A DNA stretch of 64,000 bases, from assembly GCF_900103665.1 (NCBI RefSeq), contig NZ_FNGY01000003.1, forward strand, positions 868,001 through 932,000. The letters are read 5' to 3'. This stretch comes from Pedobacter steynii. GTDB taxonomy: Bacteria > Bacteroidota > Bacteroidia > Sphingobacteriales > Sphingobacteriaceae. A program made the translations under genes and the position numbers. This document shows positions 35,203-43,490 of the stretch, piece after piece. A model generated the notes under the pieces. It was not told the origin of the DNA and searched no databases. It worked only from the letters and a program-made list of their open reading frames with translations. The first letter of the stretch is position 1. Every line of letters starts with the position of its first letter.

Positions 35203-36780
35203 ATGAAAAAAAACCTATTACCAGCCATTTTAATTGCGGTGGCAACAATGATGACTTTTAGCTGTAAAAGAGCAGTAGAAGTCCCGGCTAACGGACAAAT
35301 CCGGCAAAATGCAAAAGCTGGCACCGGAGATGGCCCACAAGCCGGCTTAAACAACCTCAATGTCGTTTACTTTATCCCTTCAGATTTAGACACTGTTCCA
35401 GGTTATCAACAACGGATAAATGGAGTAATGGTCTATACCCAAAATTTTATTTCCAAATGGATGAACCAATGGGGATATGCCAATAAAACGATTGGGTTGC
35501 CTGTTGACGCGCAGGGGAAATTAAAGATGGCCGTTATCAGAGGGGCACAACCTAAAGCGCAATATCCTTACGAAGGAGGGGCCGGGGCAGTGATGACAGA
35601 GGTTAACGCTTATTATTCAACACATCCGGCAGAAAAAACCAGCGACCATATTCTGGTAATTATGCCTACTTATACCTACGGTTCAAATGGTGATCCTAGC
35701 GGTGGGCCGTTTTATGGAATCGGCCGCTGGTGTTTCGCACTGGATTACACTGGCCTGGATACCCTAAACCTGGGTAAACCAGATGACAAATTCTCGACTA
35801 AATGGATTGGTGGATTTGCGCATGAGCTGGGACATGGCATCAACCTTCCACATAATGGTGGTGCTCAATCTCAAAATATTTTGCACGGTACACCCCTGAT
35901 GGGTTACGGGAACGGTACTCTTGGCAAATCACCTACTTATCTTTCTCCTGCAGATGCAGCGATCCTTGCCAATGGCCAGACTTTCAGCACCGTAACCAGA
36001 TCAGATTGGTATTCAGATCCGGGATTCCAGCTTAAAAAGCTTTTCGCAAAGTATCAAAACGGAAACATCATTGTTTCGGGAAAATTCACCTCCACCAAAG
36101 CGGTGAAGGATGTTGCCTTTTATCACAGAAATAAAGGAAATGATAACGGTGGATACAACTCCGTAACCTTTGCTGCAAAGCCGGTTGGAACGGATAGCTT
36201 TTATGTCAGCATGCCCGTTTCAGACTTCAGGGATAAAGGAAATACCAATTATGAATTTACGATACGTTATGTCCATGAAAATGGCAGTATCAGTACTTAT
36301 GCAACTGACTATTCCTTTGCCAATGATGTTCCGGTTATCAATTTTGGCGACAAGCCAGTTTACAATAAATCGACATGGAGCATTACTTCTTTCAGCTCGC
36401 AGGAAACTGCAAGTGAAAATGGGGCAGCTGTCAATGTAATTGACGATGCAGTAAATACTTCCTGGCATTCCCGCTGGTCTTCCAGTGCTGCCAGTTACCC
36501 GCATTACCTGGTCATTAATATGGGAGCACGCAAAGACGTGAACAGGTTTACCTTCAGACAGAGAGATTCCAGAAAAGTAAAACTTCTTGAAATTCTAACC
36601 AGTAATAATGGTTCCAGCTGGACCAGTCTTGGTGATTTTACCTTACTTGATACAACCACTCCGCAGGATATCATTTTATCAACCGTTAAAAATTTCAAGT
36701 ACTTTAAATTAAACATGAAATCCTCTTATGACGGTGCACAATTCGCAGCACTCAGCGAGGTAGGCACTTATAAAGATTAA
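35203..36780 (+). CDS. Zinc metalloprotease lipoprotein with HExxHxxxxxH motif and C-terminal F5/8C-like domain
   Basis: The lipobox ends at Cys21 (MMTFSC). The zinc site is His207-Glu208-Leu-Gly-His211-Gly-Ile-Asn214-Leu-Pro-His217. This is an HExxHxxxxxH arrangement like metzincins, but with Asn where the usual Gly stands. A possible Met-turn, TPLMGYGNG, follows about 20 residues later. Residues about 395-525 resemble an F5/8 type C (discoidin) sugar-binding domain (NVIDDAVNTSWHSRW, PHYLVINMGARKDVNRF). Surface location and a carbohydrate-binding module suggest a protease that acts on glycoproteins. It follows a SusCD pair and converges on a PNGase F homologue. The exact peptidase family is not assigned. 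Confidence 0.82.
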   Translation: MKKNLLPAILIAVATMMTFSCKRAVEVPANGQIRQNAKAGTGDGPQAGLNNLNVVYFIPSDLDTVPGYQQRINGVMVYTQNFISKWMNQWGYANKTIGLPVDAQGKLKMAVIRGAQPKAQYPYEGGAGAVMTEVNAYYSTHPAEKTSDHILVIMPTYTYGSNGDPSGGPFYGIGRWCFALDYTGLDTLNLGKPDDKFSTKWIGGFAHELGHGINLPHNGGAQSQNILHGTPLMGYGNGTLGKSPTYLSPADAAILANGQTFSTVTRSDWYSDPGFQLKKLFAKYQNGNIIVSGKFTSTKAVKDVAFYHRNKGNDNGGYNSVTFAAKPVGTDSFYVSMPVSDFRDKGNTNYEFTIRYVHENGSISTYATDYSFANDVPVINFGDKPVYNKSTWSITSFSSQETASENGAAVNVIDDAVNTSWHSRWSSSAASYPHYLVINMGARKDVNRFTFRQRDSRKVKLLEILTSNNGSSWTSLGDFTLLDTTTPQDIILSTVKNFKYFKLNMKSSYDGAQFAALSEVGTYKD

Positions 36781-36810
36781 GATTATCCTTCAGAAATAGA
36801 AGATTAATAA

Positions 36811-36858
36811 AAAAGGTTGGGCTTCATCCTGCTTTCGCAGTTTGAAATCCAACCTTTT
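36811..36858. terminator. Bidirectional terminator between metalloprotease and PNGase genes
   Basis: AAAAGGTTGG (36811-36820) pairs perfectly with CCAACCTTTT (36849-36858). The 28-nt loop contains a small inner hairpin, CTGC/GCAG (36829-36840). A-runs on one side and T-runs on the other allow use in both directions between the two convergent genes. Confidence 0.75.
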
Positions 36859-36884
36859 ATGATAAAAAGCGATAGGTTTCCAGT

Positions 36885-38582
36885 CTATTCCCGCTCTCCG
36901 ATCAGCACACCGGAAACATTCCATGCGCTAAAGCTCGTTCCTTCCGGTTTACCCAGCGGGATAGCCACCTTTATCGTATGTTTTCCTTCCTTCAGCTCTG
37001 GCAGAGGGATTTCTACCGGGAGGGTAATCGTACCCGGGCACCAGTTAGAGCGGCTCAGATCTGAAGAAGACAGGCCATTGCCAAAATTACCTGATGCAGG
37101 ATTTAACGTGCGATACGTCGCACAATCTTCCCTCCATGGGATAAAATGATAAACCCTTTTTCCATCTACAAAAATCTCATTTTGCTTAGGTACAAATTCA
37201 TCCCCGTTACCCCAGCCTCCATGTCCGGTAGTCAGGTACCTTAAGCGAAGGTTTTTAATCCCTGGAGGCACATCCACTGCTACGGTTAGGGAATCCTTAT
37301 CGAACATTGTCCCATACTCCTGCCCTGCCATCTCCATCAGATTGGTGGTATTAAAGGCTGGCATCATCCAGGTCTTTTTAAGATTTTTATCCGCTCCCCC
37401 ATCTCCTGGATAGTATTTAAAATTCAGGCTCGCTTTATGGCCACCTTTATCATAGTTCCCAATAAAAACCCCGATCCATACTTCGCCTTGTAAGCTTGGC
37501 AATAATGCCGTAATATCTTGTTTGTACACTACCGAATCTGCCCAGTTGTATCCCTGTATTTTGGCTTGTTCGTTAAAATGTCCGGCTCCGAAAGAGGTAA
37601 AAAAACGCATCAGTTCCAGTGGCGGGAGGTATTGATCCGTGGCAGTTACCCCCTGATATTTCTTCCCGTTTTTCCCCTCGTATACAGGAAGTACTTGTAA
37701 GCCATTCTGAAGGGCCTGAAGAAAAGAGACTTTCCGATCTAGCGGGATCATAAATACAGAGCCCGTACGGTCGTATGCATCTCCGTTAGAATGTTGTATC
37801 AATTCGGCAAACAGGTTTTGTCCGGCTGAAGTTTCAGGTAGCTTCACTTTTTTAAGGATCAGGGTACCACCGGCAAAATGATAGGTGACATTGGCCTGCT
37901 CCCCGGCTGGGTTTTCTATTTTCCGGCCAAAGTGAATCTGTTCATCATTGAAAATCCGGATGGTCTGATACCGGCTTTCGATGATCTGACGCTGGTAAGC
38001 AGGTTCATCCAACAGGTTTCCCCATTTTGAAGGCCATTTAAGCTCTTCCGGGGTTATTGTCCGGTATTCTATATTGGTAGCTATGGTTTCAGAATTTCCG
38101 TTACGGATCACTTTTAACACAAGTCCCATTTCAGGAGCAATAGAGATCGTGGGTGTTCCTTTGATCTTTAAATCGGTGTTATACCATATCTCGATGGTGT
38201 TGGAACGGATAAAAAGTTTTGCTTTTTTACAGGGAATGCCAGCGATGGTATCTATACCTGGAAGCAGTTCGGCCTTCACATAGTCTGAAAATGGTTTTTT
38301 AAGGCTATAAGAAAGGCCATTGCTGGTTAGGACCTGGTAGGTTGCCGCTTCTTTAAACTGCAGAAACTGCTCTTCCGTCTGTACGCCTTTCCTGGCAATA
38401 CGTGCTTGTGTTCCCTTCGTAAATAACTTCAGTTCTCCTCCTGTATCTTTTCCATTGTTACGAAATTTATAAGTAACGACAGCCTGGGAAAGATCCCCGT
38501 TCTTTTGTGCAAATAATGATGTGCTCATAAAGAATAAGACACATCCGGTTAGTAAGATTTTCATGGAGGGTAAAGTTAACAT
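36885..38582 (-). CDS. PNGase F family peptide-N-glycosidase (with N-terminal extra domain)
   Basis: The C-terminal ~170 residues carry the PNGase F C-domain motifs: LTTGHGGWGNGDEFVPK, HFIPWREDCATYRTLNPASG and LSRSNWCPGTITLP. The two cysteines of REDC and NWCPG are kept. The middle part is the N-domain (TYHFAGGTLILKK, VSFLQALQNGLQ). The first ~200 residues after the signal peptide are extra and beta-rich, as in type II PNGases that have an added N-terminal bowl-like domain. The enzyme class removes N-linked glycans by cleaving the glycan-asparagine amide bond. A Sec signal (FMSTSLFAQ) places it outside the cytoplasm. It converges on the SusCD/metalloprotease operon. Confidence 0.92.
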   Translation of the reverse strand: MLTLPSMKILLTGCVLFFMSTSLFAQKNGDLSQAVVTYKFRNNGKDTGGELKLFTKGTQARIARKGVQTEEQFLQFKEAATYQVLTSNGLSYSLKKPFSDYVKAELLPGIDTIAGIPCKKAKLFIRSNTIEIWYNTDLKIKGTPTISIAPEMGLVLKVIRNGNSETIATNIEYRTITPEELKWPSKWGNLLDEPAYQRQIIESRYQTIRIFNDEQIHFGRKIENPAGEQANVTYHFAGGTLILKKVKLPETSAGQNLFAELIQHSNGDAYDRTGSVFMIPLDRKVSFLQALQNGLQVLPVYEGKNGKKYQGVTATDQYLPPLELMRFFTSFGAGHFNEQAKIQGYNWADSVVYKQDITALLPSLQGEVWIGVFIGNYDKGGHKASLNFKYYPGDGGADKNLKKTWMMPAFNTTNLMEMAGQEYGTMFDKDSLTVAVDVPPGIKNLRLRYLTTGHGGWGNGDEFVPKQNEIFVDGKRVYHFIPWREDCATYRTLNPASGNFGNGLSSSDLSRSNWCPGTITLPVEIPLPELKEGKHTIKVAIPLGKPEGTSFSAWNVSGVLIGERE

Positions 38583-38710
38583 TTGCGCTAAAGATATACT
38601 GATAATAAAATCCAGATTTTCTGGAAAATCATTTATTATTTTGGCATTAAATCGTTTAAATCAGCGTTATCTATGTATTTTGAAATCAAATTGATCATAT
38701 TAACTATAAA

Positions 38711-39355
38711 ATGAATAAACAAAGAAAACTGATCTTAACCTATCTGTTGATTTCCGGGCTGTTGGGCTTTATCCTGTTAACCGCCTTTATCGCTTACATG
38801 CCCTTATCTTCCCTGGATAAGAATTTTTCCATTGCAATCCAAAGTTATCAAAGCCCGTCCCTGAACCCATTTATGAGGTTTATCAGTTTTATTGGCGTGA
38901 TGCCTTATTCCCTCATCATGGTACTGCTGACTGCCTTGCTGTTTTTCGTTTTTAAATTAAAGAGAGAAGCTTTATTTACCCTCAGCACTTTATTTGCAGG
39001 TGTCGCGAGTACCGTTGTCAAGATTCTTATAGATCGGCCCAGGCCAGCCGCACCTTTGGTACATGTTCTTGAGAAAACCGTACAACAGAGTTTCCCCAGT
39101 GGACATGTAAATTTCTATGTTGTCTTTTTTGGATTTTTAATTGTGATCATGTGCCATGTCAAAACCATACCCTTCATTTTAAGAACAGTGATGATTACGC
39201 TTTGTGTTTTGCTGATTTTACTCATTCCAATCTCCAGGGTATATCAGGGTGCCCATTGGTTTACGGATGTACTTGGTGGAAGTTTATTAGGTGGGTTATT
39301 GTTGTTTGTTAACAGCTATTATTATTTAAGGGTAAAGCCTGAGCAACCTGGTTAA
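38711..39355 (+). CDS. PAP2-family phosphatase (integral membrane)
   Basis: This 214-residue protein has about six membrane segments and the three motifs of the PAP2/acid phosphatase superfamily. They are KILIDRPRP (from Lys104), PSGH (129-132, catalytic His132) and SRVYQGAHWFTD (His182, Asp186). Relatives act on phosphatidic acid, phosphatidylglycerol phosphate or undecaprenyl pyrophosphate, and the substrate cannot be decided here. It is divergent from the PNGase gene, with 128 bp between them, and stands alone on its strand. Confidence 0.92.
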   Translation: MNKQRKLILTYLLISGLLGFILLTAFIAYMPLSSLDKNFSIAIQSYQSPSLNPFMRFISFIGVMPYSLIMVLLTALLFFVFKLKREALFTLSTLFAGVASTVVKILIDRPRPAAPLVHVLEKTVQQSFPSGHVNFYVVFFGFLIVIMCHVKTIPFILRTVMITLCVLLILLIPISRVYQGAHWFTDVLGGSLLGGLLLFVNSYYYLRVKPEQPG

Positions 39356-39521
39356 ATTCAAAATCATCCTGGTGTTTTCAGCAGGTTTTCCGAGAAATCT
39401 GTCTGAATCGTGTGCCGAAAATTACTAACATTTGTGAGCTTAAAATTTATTTTTGACTAAAATCATACTTTAAACAGTTTAAACCTACTTTTTGAGTTTT
39501 CAAGTCCAAATAGTGCCCGCA

Positions 39522-39552
39522 TTTGTTAATTTGGCACTTTTTGTTACATTTG
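39522..39552 (+). promoter_or_regulatory. Bacteroidota-type promoter of the lysine aminotransferase gene
   Basis: A TTTG box (39522-39525) is followed after 19 bp by TACATTTG (39545-39552), matching the Bacteroidota sigma-ABfr consensus TTTG...TAnnTTTG. Transcription would start about 7 nt downstream, some 15 nt before the ATG at 39575. Confidence 0.7.
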
Positions 39553-39574
39553 GTTACACCAAAATATAGATTTT

Positions 39575-40906
39575 ATGTATCAACTAACTGTAGCTCCCGA
39601 GCAGGTAAATGAAACTTTAAGCAAACACATTTTAGCCGATGGTTTTGACCTTACCTATGATATGGAAAAAAGCCAGGGGGCTTATATTTACGACTCGAAG
39701 TATAAGCGGAACTTACTGGATTTCTTTACTTGTTTTGCGTCTGTTCCATTGGGATACAACCATCCGAAAATGGTCAATGACGAAGCCTTCAAAAAGAGCC
39801 TTTTACTGGCGGCCATGTCGAACCCTTCTAATTCTGATGTTTACACACAACAATATGCCCAGTTTGTAGATACGTTCTCTAAAGTTGGAATTCCCTCTTA
39901 CCTTCCTCATGCTTTTTTTATTGCAGGCGGGGCATTGGCTGTTGAAAACGCCATTAAAGTAGCGATGGACTGGAAAGTTCAGAAGAATTTTGCGAAAGGG
40001 ATTAAAGAAGAAAAAGGATTTAAAGTACTGCATTTTGAAAAAGCTTTTCATGGCAGAACAGGATACACCTTAAGTTTAACCAATACCCTTCCTGATAAAA
40101 CGAAGTGGTTTGCGAAATTCGACTGGCCGAGAGTTTCAGTACCAACGGTTAAATTTCCTTTACAAGATGAGAATTTAAAAAAAGCAATTGATACTGAAGA
40201 AGCCTCTATTGCTCAGATCAAACAGGCTTTTGCTGATAATAAAGATGAAATCTGTGCCATTATTGTGGAGCCGATTCAGTCTGAAGGTGGTGACAACCAT
40301 TTGCGTGAAGAGTTTTTAATTCAGCTAAAAACGCTTGCGGATGAAAATGATGCCTTTTTAATTTATGATGAGGTTCAAACTGGTGTAGGCCTTACCGGTA
40401 AATTCTGGTGTCACCAACATTACAGCGAAAAAGCGCGTCCTGACATCGTTGCTTTTGGTAAAAAAATGCAGGTATGTGGAATTCTGGTTGGCGATAAGGT
40501 AGATCAGGTAGAGGGCAATGTATTCAGGGTTCCTTCCAGAATCAATTCTACATGGGGTGGTAACCTGGTAGATATGGTTCGTTCTACGCAGATCTTACAG
40601 ATCCTTCATGACGATAATCTATGTGACAATGCAACAACCGTAGGCCAGTATCTAAAAGAAAACCTGGAGCAACTTGCGCAGAAACATGATAAAATCAGCA
40701 ATGTAAGAGGAAGAGGTTTGCTTTGTGCGTTTGACTTCCCAAATAAAGACATGCGTAATGCCTTTATTCAAAAAGGAATGGAGCAGAATGTAATGTTCTT
40801 AGGTTGTGGAAACCAGACCATTCGTTTCAGACCGGCACTTTGTATTGAGAAAAAACATATCGATGAAGGATTGGCCGTAATGGAAAAAATCTTACCTGCG
40901 TTATAA
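39575..40906 (+). CDS. lat: L-lysine 6-transaminase (lysine epsilon-aminotransferase)
   Basis: The 443-residue class III aminotransferase has the lysine 6-aminotransferase features: YDMEKSQGAYIYDSKYKRNL, FFTCFASVPLGYNHP, GALAVENAIKVAMDWK and FHGRTGYTLSLTNT. The PLP-lysine motif is VAFGKKMQVCG (Lys296/Lys297), followed by RINSTWGGNLVDMVR. The enzyme transfers the epsilon-amino group of lysine to 2-oxoglutarate, giving aminoadipate semialdehyde. A clear promoter precedes it, and the stop overlaps the next gene's ATG by one base. An acyl-CoA dehydrogenase of the glutaryl-CoA type lies opposite, which fits lysine catabolism. Confidence 0.93.
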   Translation: MYQLTVAPEQVNETLSKHILADGFDLTYDMEKSQGAYIYDSKYKRNLLDFFTCFASVPLGYNHPKMVNDEAFKKSLLLAAMSNPSNSDVYTQQYAQFVDTFSKVGIPSYLPHAFFIAGGALAVENAIKVAMDWKVQKNFAKGIKEEKGFKVLHFEKAFHGRTGYTLSLTNTLPDKTKWFAKFDWPRVSVPTVKFPLQDENLKKAIDTEEASIAQIKQAFADNKDEICAIIVEPIQSEGGDNHLREEFLIQLKTLADENDAFLIYDEVQTGVGLTGKFWCHQHYSEKARPDIVAFGKKMQVCGILVGDKVDQVEGNVFRVPSRINSTWGGNLVDMVRSTQILQILHDDNLCDNATTVGQYLKENLEQLAQKHDKISNVRGRGLLCAFDFPNKDMRNAFIQKGMEQNVMFLGCGNQTIRFRPALCIEKKHIDEGLAVMEKILPAL

Positions 40907-41310
40907 TGGGTCAAAAGAAGTTTAATATTTTTCTTGGCATACTGGTGATACTATTGCTGATCTGGATGATGAAAGGCACTTTTACCCAACCGGGGATTGA
41001 GGACCTGAAAGGGGAATTCACAGAAGTGGCCCATTATCGCAACGACAACAATACCGGACCAATACAGCATGTATTTGCGATAACCCTAAAAGATACGCTC
41101 TGGTCTGAAATGGAGACTTACGGTAATTTCAAACCCCATCATAAAGGTGGAAATACCAAGGTGTATTTTTTCATTAAAGGCAGTCCGGTTCCGAATCAGC
41201 TAGGCCCGGGAAAAGAAAACTTCGATCCTTCATTTAACAATGCTTGTATTGCCCTTTACGAAAAAAGTGCAATGGGCAATACAAGCATTACCAAATATCC
41301 TTTTAAATAG
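40906..41310 (+). CDS. Hypothetical membrane-anchored protein, 134 aa
   Basis: I do not recognise the family. The N-terminal FNIFLGILVILLLIWMM segment is a membrane anchor or uncleaved signal, and the remaining ~105 residues should face the periplasm. TAATG overlap with the lysine aminotransferase gene shows translational coupling, so the two products are made together, though no functional link is known. Near its 3' end the coding sequence contains a perfect 16-bp inverted repeat (41239-41289). It ends 3 bp from the stop of the convergent acyl-CoA dehydrogenase gene. Confidence 0.75.
   Translation: MGQKKFNIFLGILVILLLIWMMKGTFTQPGIEDLKGEFTEVAHYRNDNNTGPIQHVFAITLKDTLWSEMETYGNFKPHHKGGNTKVYFFIKGSPVPNQLGPGKENFDPSFNNACIALYEKSAMGNTSITKYPFK
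41239..41289. terminator. 16-bp perfect hairpin embedded in the end of a CDS
   Basis: AATGCTTGTATTGCCC (41239-41254) is repeated inverted as GGGCAATACAAGCATT (41274-41289) with a 19-nt loop. It lies inside the coding sequence that ends at 41310 and 25 bp from the convergent gene's stop at 41314. With only 3 bp between the two genes, this is the only place a shared terminator could be. The downstream T-content on the plus strand is moderate (CCTTTTAAA). Confidence 0.65.
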
Positions 41311-41313
41311 GAT

Positions 41314-42675
41314 TTATACAAAGGCAGAGAAGCCAGTGATGGCCCTGCCTACAATCAGTGTATTGATTTCTTTCGTACCTTCATAAGAATAGATGGCTTC
41401 AGCATCCGCTACAAAACGGGCCACGTCATATTCCAGCAGGATTCCATTCCCACCCATTACTTCTCTCGCCCTGCTCACCACATCTCTGGTTTTCATAGAA
41501 CAGAATACTTTAGCTAATGAAGCATGTTCGTCGGTTAGCAGATTTTGATCCTGAAGCTGAGATAAGCGGAAACAGAGGGTCTGCATTGCCGTCAGATTAG
41601 ACAGCATTTCCACAAGGTGGTTCTGAATCAACTGGAAAGAGGCAATCGGTTTTCCGAACTGTTTTCTTGTCCGGGTATACTGTAAGGCACTTTCGTAGGC
41701 TCCTCTGGCACAACCTACAGCTTGCCATGCCACTCCTGCCCTGGTCATCTTTAATACTTTTGCCGTATCCTTAAAAGAATTGGCATTTTGCAGGCGGTCT
41801 TCTTCCTCCACCTCACAATTGGTAAGGGTGATCAATCCGTTTTGCACAATCCGCAAGGCCATTTTATCTTCCATCTTTTCTACAGCAAAACCTTTTGTAC
41901 CTTTACGCACCAAAAATCCTTTTACTTCCTGATCATCCAGGTCCCTTGCCCAGATAATCGTCACATCAGAAAACGTGGAATTGCCGATCCATTTTTTCTG
42001 TCCGTTAAGCAGCCATTTGCTCCCCACACGTTTTGCTGTAGTCGTTAGTCCTCCCGCAACACCTGAGCCCACTTCCGGTTCTGTTAATCCAAACGCACCA
42101 ATGAGTTTCAGCTGTTGCATATCGGGTAACCATTCCTGTTTCTGAGCTTCAGATCCAAGCAGGTAAATGGAGCCCATAGCCAGTCCGCTTTGTACCCCAA
42201 AAAAAGTAGACATAGAGGTATCTATCCGGGCCATTTCCATCGCCAGCATACCTTCCATAAGATTTGATTTATTGGGACAGCCATAGCCTTCGTAGGTAAG
42301 GCCGCAGATATTGAGTTCTGCAATTCCGGGAATGAGTTCAAAAGGAAATTCAGCTTTGAGCCAGTATTTATTGACCACAGGTTTGACCTCCTTTTCCAGA
42401 AATGCGCGCACTTTCAACTGTAAAGCACGGTCTTCATCACTCAGGGCTTCATCACCAAGATGATAAAAATCTCCTTCTATCGGAGGAAGTTCTCTTTTCT
42501 TATGCGGACCGCCGATCATCTTCATCAATCCCTGTAACTGGGTTTCATCAAGATTGGATACCGAGTCTACAATTTTAGTCAGGTCTACCTTTTTAGAAAG
42601 TGCTTCCAGCTTCTGAAAATCGACGGTTTTAAAAAGGGTATATGCATTTTTTAAGGAGGAGAAGATATTGGCCAT
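41314..42675 (-). CDS. Acyl-CoA dehydrogenase (glutaryl-CoA dehydrogenase-like)
   Basis: The 453-residue flavoprotein has an unusual ~70-residue N-terminal extension, then the three acyl-CoA dehydrogenase domains. Motifs include GAFGLTEPEVGSGVAGGLTTTA (22 residues in full; key part FGLTEPEVGS), WLLNGQKKWIGN, ARGAYESALQYTRTRKQFGKPI and REVMGGNGILLEYDVARF. The catalytic glutamate is in IYSYEGTKEIN. The pattern is closest to glutaryl-CoA dehydrogenases and relatives. It lies tail-to-tail with lysine 6-aminotransferase, which supports, without proving, a role in lysine breakdown through glutaryl-CoA. It is downstream of bshB1 on the same strand. Confidence 0.88.
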   Translation of the reverse strand: MANIFSSLKNAYTLFKTVDFQKLEALSKKVDLTKIVDSVSNLDETQLQGLMKMIGGPHKKRELPPIEGDFYHLGDEALSDEDRALQLKVRAFLEKEVKPVVNKYWLKAEFPFELIPGIAELNICGLTYEGYGCPNKSNLMEGMLAMEMARIDTSMSTFFGVQSGLAMGSIYLLGSEAQKQEWLPDMQQLKLIGAFGLTEPEVGSGVAGGLTTTAKRVGSKWLLNGQKKWIGNSTFSDVTIIWARDLDDQEVKGFLVRKGTKGFAVEKMEDKMALRIVQNGLITLTNCEVEEEDRLQNANSFKDTAKVLKMTRAGVAWQAVGCARGAYESALQYTRTRKQFGKPIASFQLIQNHLVEMLSNLTAMQTLCFRLSQLQDQNLLTDEHASLAKVFCSMKTRDVVSRAREVMGGNGILLEYDVARFVADAEAIYSYEGTKEINTLIVGRAITGFSAFV

Positions 42676-42749
42676 GTTTTGCTGTTTCCTTTAAAAACAG
42701 CAAAACAGCCAATTTGTTGGCCTAACCCGATAAAGATCGTTATATCAGC

Positions 42750-43469
42750 CTAGCTCAGGTTAAAAAGATCGTCTACGCCTAAAAGTTTACGACAAGTAAA
42801 GCCTTCCGCGTAAGTCGTCCCTATTGATTTTCCGAATTCACGGGCACGGCCGATCACACTATCAAAAAATTCAGGTGAGGAGATATAAGTTTCCGCTTCT
42901 TCATGATCAGGATTGAAGAACTGCGTTTTAAAGGCCTTAATGGAATCTATTTTGGTTTGGATATAAGGTGTAATGTCTACAATGATATCAGGTTCTATGT
43001 AACGGTCCTGGATATACTGAAGCACTAAACGTGGTCTCCAGGCGTCCTGCTCCTGTCCGTCGATATTCGTAGAAATTTTGGACAATCCGGATAAGAAACA
43101 AGCATCATTAGCCAGATCTCCGGCCCTTCCATGATCCGGATGTCTGTCGTGCAGGGCATTCGTCAAAATGATTTCCGGTTGGTATTTACGAATCATTCTG
43201 ATTACCGCGGTTTTATGTTCTTCATCATTTGTAAAAAAGCCATCTTTAAACTTCAGGTTTTCACGTGCATGAAGGCCCAGGATCTTTGCAGAATCTGCGG
43301 CTTCGATGTCTCTGATTTCTGCGGAACCCCGGGTTCCGAGTTCTCCCCGGGTAAAATCTACAATTCCGACTTTCTTTCCCATTGCAATGTGTTTGGCAAT
43401 CGTTCCGGAACACCCTAATTCTGCATCGTCCGGATGAACGGCAAGGACTAATATATCTAACTTCATCAT
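42750..43469 (-). CDS. bshB1: Bacillithiol biosynthesis deacetylase BshB1
   Basis: The 239-residue LmbE-type deacetylase has the zinc motif HPDDAELG (His12, Asp14, Asp15), the KVGIVDFTRGELGTRGS stretch typical of BshB1, and RHPDHGRAGDL with the third zinc ligand. The enzyme removes the acetyl group from N-acetylglucosaminyl-malate in bacillithiol synthesis. This indicates the organism makes bacillithiol, as many Bacteroidota do. A glutathione-peroxidase-family gene ends 21 bp upstream on the same strand, making a low-molecular-weight-thiol redox unit plausible. Confidence 0.95.
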   Translation of the reverse strand: MMKLDILVLAVHPDDAELGCSGTIAKHIAMGKKVGIVDFTRGELGTRGSAEIRDIEAADSAKILGLHARENLKFKDGFFTNDEEHKTAVIRMIRKYQPEIILTNALHDRHPDHGRAGDLANDACFLSGLSKISTNIDGQEQDAWRPRLVLQYIQDRYIEPDIIVDITPYIQTKIDSIKAFKTQFFNPDHEEAETYISSPEFFDSVIGRAREFGKSIGTTYAEGFTCRKLLGVDDLFNLS

Positions 43470-43490
43470 GTGCTTTAAAATGTTTTGGGT

